Of a stretch of 64,000 bases of DNA, positions 56,793-64,000 are shown piece after piece. The stretch lies in the NCBI RefSeq assembly GCF_000427805.1, contig NZ_ATYS01000001.1:186152-250151 (forward strand), in the 5' to 3' direction. Below the pieces are notes generated by a model. The model was not told the DNA's origin, made no database searches, and saw nothing but the letters and a program-made list of their open reading frames with translations. Source of the DNA: Budvicia aquatica DSM 5075 = ATCC 35567 (GTDB lineage: Bacteria; Pseudomonadota; Gammaproteobacteria; Enterobacterales; Enterobacteriaceae). The first letter of the stretch is position 1. Every line of letters begins with the position of its first letter. The position numbers were made by a program, and so were the translations under genes.

Positions 56793-56861
56793 ATGTACAA
56801 TTATGACAAGTCAAAAGAAACCATGCAAGACATTGTTATAAAACATAAATTATTAACTTAA
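56793..56861 (+). CDS. Candidate 22-residue small protein
   Basis: A strong ribosome site, AGGAG six bases before the ATG, precedes a 22-codon frame (MYNYDKSKETMQDIVIKHKL...). It is hydrophilic with no membrane helix. No homologue is known to me. It may be a real microprotein, a leader peptide or the start of a lost gene. Confidence 0.3.
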   Translation: MYNYDKSKETMQDIVIKHKLLT

Positions 56862-57126
56862 ATGATACTTTTCGAAGCGGAATCGCGACTGGTAAGGTGA
56901 TGAAAAACGATTGTTACAGTTAATTAACATGACAGATTAATCAGTTAATTAATATTTTTTAATATAAGAATTAACTGTTTTTTTAATAACTCAAGAGATA
57001 TTCATCAAAATCACACCTCTGAAAATATACTTTTCATATGATTTATAACCTGGTCGTCACGCTGATCGGTACCAATTCAATGATGATTTGACTGGTAGCA
57101 AACAAACTAATACCCAAAACCCCATT

Positions 57127-57151
57127 GAATTTTTAAATCTATTAAAAATTC
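57127..57151. repeat. AT-rich inverted repeat
   Basis: GAATTTTTAA, spacer ATCTA, TTAAAAATTC: perfect 10-base arms. No gene ends nearby, so its role (operator or terminator of an unseen transcript) is open. Confidence 0.45.
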
Positions 57152-57394
57152 ACACGGAATGTGTTTTTAAACTGCGCGATGAAAAAACATAGATCTTATG
57201 AATTTACAACATACAGATGGCCAAATATTATTCTCGACATCGATAGGGGCAAGATAATAAGGCGTTCCTTTTTTAAATAGCTGGAAACATCGGGTGGCGG
57301 ATTAGCTGGTAATGTAAAGAGCCCTAGATGATTGATATCAAATAGGGCTATTATACCGGTAGGAAATAAGGGAATCATCACTAAAGGATTAATC

Positions 57395-57994
57395 ATGGCA
57401 TACCGAATTCTGACAGTCATCCTGCTGTTTATCAGCTTATCCAGCCATGCAGAAAATTGGGAGCTTGAAATGGATAAAGAGGGCATTCGCGTCTTTTTAT
57501 CTACTCCACAGGACTCTTCATTTAAAGCCTATCGAGCCGAAACAATCATCAAAGCCCCACCCGGTGCAATTGCCAGCATATTGGCTGATATGTCTCTGTC
57601 CTGCCAATTAATGTACGGCTGCAAACAGGCCAGATTAATTAAACAGCAGGGTTACGATTACTGGGCTTACTCACAAATTAAAGCTGCTTGGCCAGTGTCT
57701 GACCGTGACCTCTCTATTTACAGCCACGCAGAGCTGGAGGAAGACGGCACGATTGTGGTTAAAGTATCGGCATTACCCGAAAATGTGCCCGCGGCCAAAG
57801 ACCATATTCGTATAACCAAACTTGACGGTTTCTGGAAATTCATCCCTATAGATTCACAAACAACCCAGGTTATTTATCAGGTTGCCGCTGAACCGGGTGG
57901 AAGCGTTCCGGCCTGGTTAGCCAATAAGTTTGTTGTCGATGGTCCGTTTGAGACATTGAAAGCCTTCAGGCAACATGCGGAAGCTATAAAGTAA
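57395..57994 (+). CDS. Secreted START-domain (lipid-binding) protein
   Basis: A protein of 199 residues from ATG 57395 (AAAGGA upstream; the frame opens at 57332). A signal peptide ends SSHA near residue 19, so it is periplasmic. The START/SRPBCC fold is suggested by ENWELEMDKEGIRVFLSTPQ, IKAPPGAIASILADMS, YWAYSQIKAAWPVSDRDLSIYS and the final VDGPFETLKAFRQHAE helix. Such proteins bind hydrophobic ligands in a helix-grip pocket. The ligand is unknown. Confidence 0.83.
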   Translation: MAYRILTVILLFISLSSHAENWELEMDKEGIRVFLSTPQDSSFKAYRAETIIKAPPGAIASILADMSLSCQLMYGCKQARLIKQQGYDYWAYSQIKAAWPVSDRDLSIYSHAELEEDGTIVVKVSALPENVPAAKDHIRITKLDGFWKFIPIDSQTTQVIYQVAAEPGGSVPAWLANKFVVDGPFETLKAFRQHAEAIK

Positions 57995-58033
57995 TAGGGC
58001 GTAGACTATTCAGTAAAGCGTCCGTTATTTATG

Positions 58034-59167
58034 TCAGTACCGGTCCGAGCAGGGTCTGCATAACCAAGCGGCCAGTGCACAAACTGCCAACACAAGTCCC
58101 AGCTGTTGCACCAGAGCTGCGGCTCCCAGCATGAAACCCAACAGTAAATAGTAGGTCAGCCCGAACAATGCCCCGGCCGATCCAGCCTGCTCACGGTAAT
58201 GCTGCAGCGCCTGGCTTAGAACATTAGGGATCGCTATACCATAAGCGATGACAACACCCGCCACAGGTACTAAAACCCATGCCGAAGTTTGTAAAGTCCA
58301 GGCGATAAGGCTTGAAAACAACGCCAGACTACAGGCATGTCGCACCAGCTGTTGCGGTCCATTGCCTGCGGCCAGTAATCTTCGGTTTAGCATGCTGCCA
58401 GTCAGCGAGGCGAGAGCCAGTAATAATCCGGTCCATCCAAACGCTCTGGAATCCCACGCCAACTGTTCAAAAAGAAATGGCGCTAAACTGTAGTAACTGA
58501 AGATCATCGCATTAAGCAGTGAGACCAGCATTGCATTTCGCCAGAGCGAACCGTCGCAAAGCATGCGTGCAGCCAAATGCCCTATTCGAGGGCTAATTAT
58601 CTGAGCTGGCCGCGTTTCCGGCAAAATAATAGCACTAAGTGCCAGCAACATGACTGCCAACAACGACAGTGCAATAAACACCCCCATATGGCCCCAGAGG
58701 CTAACAATCCAGCCTCCGCTCAGAAGACCGAATACCGGGCTCAGAGCCAGCGCGGCTCCCATGACTGAAAATACACGAGCCAGTTTTATTGATTCATAGC
58801 TATCCCGGAGCATGGTTTGTACCACGACAGATCCTGCCGCCGCGCCCAGAGCCGAAACCATCCGGGCCAATAACAATATATGGAAATCTGTCGTTATTGT
58901 TGCCATCAGGGAGCCCGCAGCATAACAAACAAGTCCGGACATCATGGCAGGGCGTCGACCAATAAGGTCACTCAGGTAGCCCCATAATGCTACCCCTACG
59001 GCAAAAGCAATAAAGTAAACTGACAGAGTCTGAGCGGCCCGCTCACTGCTCACCATAAATGAGTGGGCGATATCCGGCAACGCCGGACTGTATATGGTTT
59101 CCACCAGTTGTGGAAACATGATCAGCAGCGTTAACAGCCATAGTGGTGGTCGATTGATAGTATGCAT
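58034..59167 (-). CDS. MFS drug-resistance-type transporter (Bcr/CflA-like)
   Basis: A 377-residue proton-coupled exporter with about 12 helices. Signatures: YSPALPDIAHSF in helix 1, motif A GYLSDLIGRRPAM in the loop between helices 2 and 3, and ARMVSALGAAAGSVVVQTMLRD (motif B/C region), as in Bcr/CflA and CmlA proteins. The substrate is unknown. Its gene is divergent (89-base gap) from an AraC-type regulator that is likely to control it. Confidence 0.86.
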   Translation of the reverse strand: MHTINRPPLWLLTLLIMFPQLVETIYSPALPDIAHSFMVSSERAAQTLSVYFIAFAVGVALWGYLSDLIGRRPAMMSGLVCYAAGSLMATITTDFHILLLARMVSALGAAAGSVVVQTMLRDSYESIKLARVFSVMGAALALSPVFGLLSGGWIVSLWGHMGVFIALSLLAVMLLALSAIILPETRPAQIISPRIGHLAARMLCDGSLWRNAMLVSLLNAMIFSYYSLAPFLFEQLAWDSRAFGWTGLLLALASLTGSMLNRRLLAAGNGPQQLVRHACSLALFSSLIAWTLQTSAWVLVPVAGVVIAYGIAIPNVLSQALQHYREQAGSAGALFGLTYYLLLGFMLGAAALVQQLGLVLAVCALAAWLCRPCSDRY

Positions 59168-59256
59168 GGCAGCGTCTTAACAATTCAGGAATGAAGGCTA
59201 TTATTGCTGAAATGATTATGTCTGATTACAATTATCAGGACTAAATATATAAAATA

Positions 59257-60030
59257 TTGGACATAAAAGTGAAAATTGCACAGGACGAGATTTTTGATCC
59301 CGATCGTTTTGATGATCCAGTGGTTGGGATTGCAGCCGATCTTGGGGTACACGATTCCGGTCGACACAGTCATCAGCGTCACCAATTACTCTTTTCAGCA
59401 GTGGGTAGCATCACTATTGAGTTGGAGAAAACCCTGTGTCTACTTCCACCTCGTCGCGCTGCTTGGATCCCGGCGGGTACGGTTCATCGTGCCATAATGC
59501 GTGGCGTTATGGCGTATCGTTCGCTGTACTTTTCAAGCTCATTGCCATTATCTGAACTGCCATTACAGATCGTCGAGGTTAATCCTCTTTTTTTCGAAGT
59601 CATTGAACGGATGGCATTCTGGCCATGGGGAATGCCAGCGGAGCAACAGCTCAGCCTTATTGCCGTTTTTTGTGAAGAAATTCAAACCGCACGCAGTGAA
59701 AACTGGCGATTAGCGTTTCCCTCAGATACGCGCCTGAACTTATGGCTGGACAGGGTGCGTATGGGCGAATTACCTCCCCGATTGAGCCAGTTGGCGCAAC
59801 AGATTGGCGCGTGTGAGCGTACCATCAGCCGTATTTTCATCAGAGATACCGGCATGAATTATCAGAGCTGGCGACAACAATGGAGGCTGCTAAAGGCAAT
59901 GGAAATGCTGGCGGATGGGCTGCACATAAATCAGGTCGCGCAGCAAATGGAGTTTGTCAGCGATAGTGCATTTATCGCTTTTTTTCGTCAGCATACGGGA
60001 ACAACGCCGACCCGCTATCCGCTTCCGTAG
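59257..60030 (+). CDS. AraC-family regulator divergent from the MFS exporter
   Basis: About 257 residues if translation begins at the TTG at 59257; a GTG at 59269 is an alternative, and no good ribosome site decides. The N-terminal cupin part carries HSHQRHQLLFSAVGSITIE, then PRRAAWIPAGTVHRA. The C-terminal AraC domain has LSQLAQQIGACERTISRIFIRDTGM, then WRLLKAMEMLADG and VSDSAFIAFFRQHTGTTPTRY. This two-part form is common in regulators lying beside MFS exporters. Confidence 0.85.
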   Translation: MDIKVKIAQDEIFDPDRFDDPVVGIAADLGVHDSGRHSHQRHQLLFSAVGSITIELEKTLCLLPPRRAAWIPAGTVHRAIMRGVMAYRSLYFSSSLPLSELPLQIVEVNPLFFEVIERMAFWPWGMPAEQQLSLIAVFCEEIQTARSENWRLAFPSDTRLNLWLDRVRMGELPPRLSQLAQQIGACERTISRIFIRDTGMNYQSWRQQWRLLKAMEMLADGLHINQVAQQMEFVSDSAFIAFFRQHTGTTPTRYPLP

Positions 60031-60162
60031 GGATTAAGTACCGATTCTAACGTTATATCGTCTGGTAAAAAGGCGATTCAGCGTACCGGTTGTATTAGAT
60101 TAATAATTATTATCCAATGGTATAGTTTTGCTTAGATATAAGCCCATAACTCAAATAAGGAT

Positions 60163-60786
60163 ATGACTAAAATGACATGGTATGCCGATGAAATACTGAT
60201 TCCCGCTTCAGATGAAGTCATTCAATATATTGCAGCCGATCCTCAACTATCGCCATTTACCTATGTTATTCCCGATCTGAATGACTACCCTTGGTATAGT
60301 CCTGGCCATCAGCATAATTTACCGGCTAAAGGACTGGTAGTGATCAGGCCGGTGAAATCGGCGGGCGATCATGCGGCAACATGGTATGGCGAGCCATTTA
60401 TTGAGTGGTCTGCTCTGACTAACCTACAGGCTGATAGCGCATTGCTGAATTCTGATGTAGAAAAGATCCATAACCCCGATAGCTTACCGCCACAGACATT
60501 CCGCCGGTACTTATTTGCGCTGGCCCAAAAGTTAAATACAACCGTCGTCTACTATTCTGGTGCAATGTGGGGGGGATCAATCGATTACGAAAGTGTTTTA
60601 GCTTACTCACCTCGGCACGAGTCCGTATTTAATACCAATCCTGATTTCGATTCTGAACATGATTCAGCAGAGAGTGCGCTTTGCCTTGGATTAGCGGCAA
60701 TTGGCATCAGTACCGCTGTTTTTTTTGCGCCGCATACCCGCTCGTTTCCATGGCAAGACTATGCAATAAAATTAAATAACGGCTAA
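60163..60786 (+). CDS. Cytosolic protein of unknown family
   Basis: A 207-residue soluble protein, slightly acidic, without signal or membrane helix. It begins MTKMTWYADEILIPASDEVI; the ATG at 60172 is an alternative start, since AAGGA lies better spaced for it. Notable phrases are VIPDLNDYPWYSPGH, LAQKLNTTVVYYSGAMWGGSIDYESVLAYSP. The YY...WGGxxxYExxLAY pattern recalls small immunity-type proteins of toxin systems, but this is a weak resemblance. No toxin gene is adjacent. Confidence 0.65.
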   Translation: MTKMTWYADEILIPASDEVIQYIAADPQLSPFTYVIPDLNDYPWYSPGHQHNLPAKGLVVIRPVKSAGDHAATWYGEPFIEWSALTNLQADSALLNSDVEKIHNPDSLPPQTFRRYLFALAQKLNTTVVYYSGAMWGGSIDYESVLAYSPRHESVFNTNPDFDSEHDSAESALCLGLAAIGISTAVFFAPHTRSFPWQDYAIKLNNG

Positions 60787-60888
60787 ATCTGCGTGTTTGG
60801 CTTCTCTTAATTCAATATTTATCCCCTTAACGCCACCGGTTCCTTGCACTATTGTTGCTGCAGATCACAGCGTGTTTCTGCATCACTA

Positions 60889-60918
60889 TTGCAATACTGT
60901 ATAAATAAACAGTATTAT
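60889..60918 (+). promoter_or_regulatory. SOS promoter with near-consensus LexA box
   Basis: TACTGTATAAATAAACAGTA at 60895-60914 matches the LexA consensus CTGT-N8-ACAG with TA/TA flanks. It is embedded between a -35-like TTGCAA (60889-60894) and a -10-like TATTAT (60913-60918), the position for full repression. The start codon of the radical SAM gene is 41 bases past the box. Confidence 0.9.
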
Positions 60919-60954
60919 GGTGAAGTGTGAAAAAAGGCTATTCGGGGGAGTAAA

Positions 60955-62208
60955 ATGAAAGAGAGCGTACTGCATAAGCTGACTATTCTGGCCGAATCGG
61001 CAAAATATGATGTGTCTTGTTCGTCCAGCGGGACTACGCGTGGTAATAAGCCGGGTAGCGTTGGCAGTACCAGCGGGTGGGGTATTTGCCATAGTTTTAC
61101 TGAAGATGGCCGCTGCGTCTCTTTGCTGAAAATTTTACTGACCAATTTTTGTTTGTATGACTGTGCATACTGCGTTAACCGCCGTAGTAACGACATTGAA
61201 CGGGTGGCTTTTACCCCAAAAGAGCTAGCCGAGCTGACCATTGAATTCTACCGACGTAATTACATTGAAGGGTTATTTCTCAGTTCCGGCGTGATTAAAA
61301 GTCCTGACCATACCATGGAAAAAATGCTGCGGGTGGTTAAAGACCTGCGCACCGTTCATCACTTCAATGGTTATATTCATATGAAGGCCATTCCCGGAGC
61401 CAGTCCTGAGCTGATTCATCAGGCCGGGCTATATGCCGATCGCCTGAGCGTTAATCTCGAAGTCCCGATTGAGGAAGATCTCAAGCTGTTAGCGCCGGAG
61501 AAAGATCACCAAAGCGTGTACAAGCCAATGAACTTTATCCAACAGGGCATGGTACAAAGCCTGGAGGAGCGACGAAAATATCGCTCGGCACCGCGTTTTG
61601 CTCCCGCCGGTCAAAGCACACAGCTGATTGTCGGTGCTGCACGAGATAATGATAAAGACATACTGATGCTTTCATCCGCGCTGTACCAGCGCCAGAGCAT
61701 GAAGAGAGTTTATTATTCCGGCTATATTCCGGTTAATACCAACGATAAGCGGCTCCCGGCTACGGTTGATACGCCATTAAAGCGTGAGAACCGGCTATAT
61801 CAGGCTGACTGGCTAATGCGTTTTTATCAATTCAGCGCCAATGAAATTCTCGATGACCAATCGCCATATCTCGATCTGGACATGGACCCAAAGCTGGCTT
61901 GGGCTATCCGGCACCCGGAACGGTTTCCGATAGACGTTAATACGGCCAGCTACGCCACGATATTAAGGGTCCCTGGCATTGGTATTAAATCAGCTAAGCT
62001 GATTGTTTCTGCACGAAAGCACGGCAGGCTTAACCTCAACGGGCTTAAAAAGATCGGTGTGGTATTGAAGCGGGCACAGTATTTTATCACTAACAATGAA
62101 CTGCCGTTACACACCATCCATGAGGCAACCCCAGAGTATGTTAAACAGGTATTACGCGAGCCAAGTTCTCAACCCTATGCAGCACAGCAGCTTTCATTAG
62201 GTTTCTGA
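60955..62208 (+). CDS. Putative DNA modification/repair radical SAM protein
   Basis: A 417-residue radical SAM enzyme. The 4Fe-4S motif is C66-xxx-C70-xx-C73 (FCLYDCAYC). The N-terminal lead SCSSSGTTRGNKPGSVG, GWGICHSFTEDGRCVSLLKILL and the C-terminal helix-hairpin-helix (about 339-348, VPGIGIKSAK), which should bind DNA, are as in the TIGR03916 family that occurs with DUF4130 or uracil-DNA-glycosylase-like partners. GGGGGAG precedes the ATG. It is in an operon with the DUF4130 gene and sits behind a LexA box, so induction by DNA damage is expected. The reaction is not known. Confidence 0.92.
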   Translation: MKESVLHKLTILAESAKYDVSCSSSGTTRGNKPGSVGSTSGWGICHSFTEDGRCVSLLKILLTNFCLYDCAYCVNRRSNDIERVAFTPKELAELTIEFYRRNYIEGLFLSSGVIKSPDHTMEKMLRVVKDLRTVHHFNGYIHMKAIPGASPELIHQAGLYADRLSVNLEVPIEEDLKLLAPEKDHQSVYKPMNFIQQGMVQSLEERRKYRSAPRFAPAGQSTQLIVGAARDNDKDILMLSSALYQRQSMKRVYYSGYIPVNTNDKRLPATVDTPLKRENRLYQADWLMRFYQFSANEILDDQSPYLDLDMDPKLAWAIRHPERFPIDVNTASYATILRVPGIGIKSAKLIVSARKHGRLNLNGLKKIGVVLKRAQYFITNNELPLHTIHEATPEYVKQVLREPSSQPYAAQQLSLGF

Positions 62209-62212
62209 CCTT

Positions 62213-62977
62213 ATGTCGATCTTTTATTACGACAATACCTTTGATGGCTTGCTCAGCGTAGTTTTTGATGCCTATAAGCTTAAAATATTTCCTGAACTGC
62301 TACTGACCGAGGGTGATATTGAGCCGATGTTTATGCAGCGAGTCCATACCTCTGTGACCGATGCGCATAAATCAGACCGCGTATGGAAGGCATTGCAGAA
62401 AAAACTCTCCAAGCAAGCACTAAATCATATGATGTACGTCTGGCAATCTGAGCAGCAGGGCGCTGACGTACTGCTTTTTCGATATATCTGCAAAGTTATC
62501 GATTCACCTCAATCCATTGAAACCCACTTCAGCGATGAAGACGTATTTGAGATGTTAAAGCTGGCCAAAAAGGTCAGTAAAGATCAGATGTATCTGATTC
62601 AGTTTGTCCGCTTTCAAAAGACCAAAGAGAACATTTTCTTTTCCGTGGTAACGCCGGATTACAACGTCTTACCATTTACTATACGCCATTTCACCCAACG
62701 TTTTGCTGACCAACAGTGGGCGCTGTATGACACCCGGCGCGGCTACGGCTTTTATTATGATCTGCATAAGGTAGAACAGATAACTTTACCTGATGAAAGC
62801 AGCCTGACGGATGGCAAACTTAACCCGGAATTGCTTGCCCAAGACGAAGCATTATTTCAGGCGCTCTGGAAAGGCTACTTCAAAGCCATCAGCATTAAAG
62901 AGAGGAAGAATCTGCGCCAGCAAAGACAACATATGCCGGCACGTTTTTGGCATATATTACCGGAGATGCAGGGTTAG
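62213..62977 (+). CDS. TIGR03915/DUF4130-family DNA repair-associated protein
   Basis: A 254-residue cytosolic protein. The opening FYYDNTFDGLLSVVFDAY and the later MLKLAKKVSKDQMYLIQFVRFQ, then PDYNVLPFTIRHFTQRFADQQWALYDTRRGYGFYYD, is the pattern of the DUF4130 partner of radical SAM repair-type proteins. In many bacteria it is fused to or followed by a uracil-DNA-glycosylase domain; here it stands as a single domain with no such partner. The start is four bases past the radical SAM stop codon. Confidence 0.9.
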   Translation: MSIFYYDNTFDGLLSVVFDAYKLKIFPELLLTEGDIEPMFMQRVHTSVTDAHKSDRVWKALQKKLSKQALNHMMYVWQSEQQGADVLLFRYICKVIDSPQSIETHFSDEDVFEMLKLAKKVSKDQMYLIQFVRFQKTKENIFFSVVTPDYNVLPFTIRHFTQRFADQQWALYDTRRGYGFYYDLHKVEQITLPDESSLTDGKLNPELLAQDEALFQALWKGYFKAISIKERKNLRQQRQHMPARFWHILPEMQG

Positions 62978-63183
62978 TGAGTAAGGCAAGTTGGCTAAAA
63001 CGATATCTGTCATTATGAGCTTATTCACTCGTTTATGAAGTGAGATATCATCCTGATAAAAGGGGGGCAAGATCACAAAAATGCCCCTATTAAGTGAGCA
63101 TGGCATTTAATTTTTAGCATCAGTCAGGACAAATTTATCATTCCTCTTCAATTAAGGTATAGTCCTCTTTTTATGGAGGAAAC

Positions 63184-64000
63184 ATGCTAACCAACTCATC
63201 TATTCGTCTTAACAAATACATCAGCGAAAGCGGAATTTGTTCTCGTCGCGACGGCGATCGTTACATTGAACAGGGTAATGTTTTTATTAACGGTAAACGT
63301 GCCTCCGTTGGCGCTCAGGTTTTTGCCGGAGATGTAGTTAAGGTTAACGGTCAGATTATCGAACCGCGTGATGCAGAAGATCTGGTGTTTATCGCACTCA
63401 ATAAACCCGTTGGGATCATCACCACCATGGAAGAAGGTGAGCGGGATAACATTAGCGATTTCGTTAACCACAGCAAGCGCGTCTTTCCGATCGGGCGTTT
63501 AGATAAGGATTCTCAGGGGCTGATTTTTCTGACTAATCACGGTGACCTGGTCAATAAGATCCTTCGTGCCGGAAATAATCACGAGAAAGAGTATCTGGTG
63601 ACCGTAGATAAACCGGTGACCGATGAGTTTATTCAAGGTATGGGTGCCGGTGTACCCATCTTGGGAACGATGACCAAAAAATGCAAAGTCAAGAAAGAAG
63701 CCCCCTTTGTGTTGCGCATTACGCTAGTACAAGGGCTTAACCGCCAGATTCGCCGTATGTGTAAGCACTTTGGCTATGAAGTCACCAAGCTTGAACGTAC
63801 GCGCATCATGAACATTAGTTTAAAAGGATTGCCATTAGGCGAGTGGCGAGACTTAACCGATGATGAACTGATTGCGTTATTTAAACTGATTGAAGGATCG
63901 TCATCCGAAGAGAAATCGGCGAAAAAAGTGCAACCTAAATCCGCTGTAGCCAAAAAGCCGAGTATTAAAGGGCCGAAAAACGCCGAAAAAAATGGCGATA
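63184..64000 (+). CDS. rluF: RluF, 23S rRNA pseudouridine(2604) synthase (3' end cut by window edge)
   Basis: A pseudouridine synthase of the RsuA/RluF group that modifies U2604 of 23S rRNA and also tRNA-Tyr. 272 codons are present. The N-terminal S4 RNA-binding domain ([21 protein letters not shown]) is followed by the catalytic domain with the nucleophilic Asp in [18 protein letters not shown], then [13 protein letters not shown] and [20 protein letters not shown]. The basic tail rich in Lys, Ala and Pro is also found in E. coli. GGAGGAA precedes the ATG. It is probably a separate transcript from the repair operon, 206 bases upstream. Confidence 0.96.
   Translation, partial: MLTNSSIRLNKYISESGICSRRDGDRYIEQGNVFINGKRASVGAQVFAGDVVKVNGQIIEPRDAEDLVFIALNKPVGIITTMEEGERDNISDFVNHSKRVFPIGRLDKDSQGLIFLTNHGDLVNKILRAGNNHEKEYLVTVDKPVTDEFIQGMGAGVPILGTMTKKCKVKKEAPFVLRITLVQGLNRQIRRMCKHFGYEVTKLERTRIMNISLKGLPLGEWRDLTDDELIALFKLIEGSSSEEKSAKKVQPKSAVAKKPSIKGPKNAEKNGD

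Larger units (their letters stand above)
56472..57394. other. Long AT-rich intergenic region (923 bases)
   Basis: It separates the divergent yfaZ-like and START-domain genes. It holds a short candidate frame (56793-56861) and an inverted repeat (57127-57151). No other gene, operator or RNA was recognised; a small RNA could be missed. Confidence 0.5.

Noticed and set aside
57196-57486. 96-codon frame on the minus strand over the START gene's 5' end
   Set aside because: It overlaps a well-supported signal peptide gene, and its product has no plausible domain.
63064-63087. GGGGCA/TGCCCC inverted repeat after the DUF4130 gene
   Set aside because: Six-base stem, 12-base loop and no T-run; a terminator call is not supported.

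Overview
The window looks like chromosomal DNA of a member of the Enterobacterales. CusRS/CusCFBA, NemR/NemA, MscK, YniD, YfaZ and RluF all read as close but not identical relatives of the Escherichia coli proteins, and the base composition leans to AT. The mix of enteric core genes with accessory autotransporters and an anaerobic c-type cytochrome branch would fit the Budviciaceae (Pragia, Budvicia, Limnobaculum), but that genus-level guess is inference only. No rRNA, tRNA, CRISPR array or complete insertion sequence was seen.

Layout. 1-7.7 kb: a complete copper/silver efflux locus (cusCFBA, with cusA cut by the window edge, divergent from cusRS and sharing a CusR box). 7.8-12.1 kb: two membrane-linked small genes, a CDF metal exporter, the small membrane protein YniD and a TSUP permease. 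12.7-22.3 kb: two paralogous autotransporters of about 1,210 residues flanking the nemR-nemA electrophile-response pair. 22.4-26.4 kb: an acidic unknown and the mechanosensitive channel MscK. 26.5-30.5 kb: an autotransporter, a FidL-like protein and a ToxR/MarT-like membrane regulator in the same order as misL-fidL-marT of Salmonella SPI-3. 31.0-33.0 kb: a cluster of small regulators (two duplicated winged-helix proteins with duplicated promoters, an InsA-like zinc ribbon protein and an AraC-type protein). 33.3-45.4 kb: mostly metabolic and housekeeping-type genes (methyltransferases, phosphoesterase, LemA/DUF2207 pair, PLP enzyme with LysR, HAD hydrolase, AraC/SIS pair, siderophore-interacting reductase, NTF2-like protein).

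46.1-48.8 kb encodes a complete periplasmic respiratory branch: a membrane tetraheme NapC/NirT quinol dehydrogenase, a secreted FAD reductase of the flavocytochrome c class and a secreted tetraheme cytochrome. The flavoprotein lacks the substrate-binding His and Arg of fumarate reductases, so its acceptor is unknown. 49-51.8 kb holds a TerD-family gene followed by an RcsF paralogue that has lost its lipidation cysteine, with decayed duplicates of neighbouring genes on both sides. 51.8-55.7 kb is an aspartase/Dcu transporter unit with a divergent LysR gene, which could supply fumarate for anaerobic respiration.

55.9-64 kb: YfaZ porin-like protein, a START-domain protein, a divergent MFS/AraC pair, an unknown, then a radical SAM DNA-repair-type protein with its usual DUF4130 partner behind a near-consensus LexA box, and the start of rluF.

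The observations most worth following are the LexA-controlled radical SAM operon, the three-gene flavin/cytochrome reductase, the non-lipidated RcsF paralogue with TerD, and the misL-fidL-marT-like module beside a nest of small duplicated regulators.
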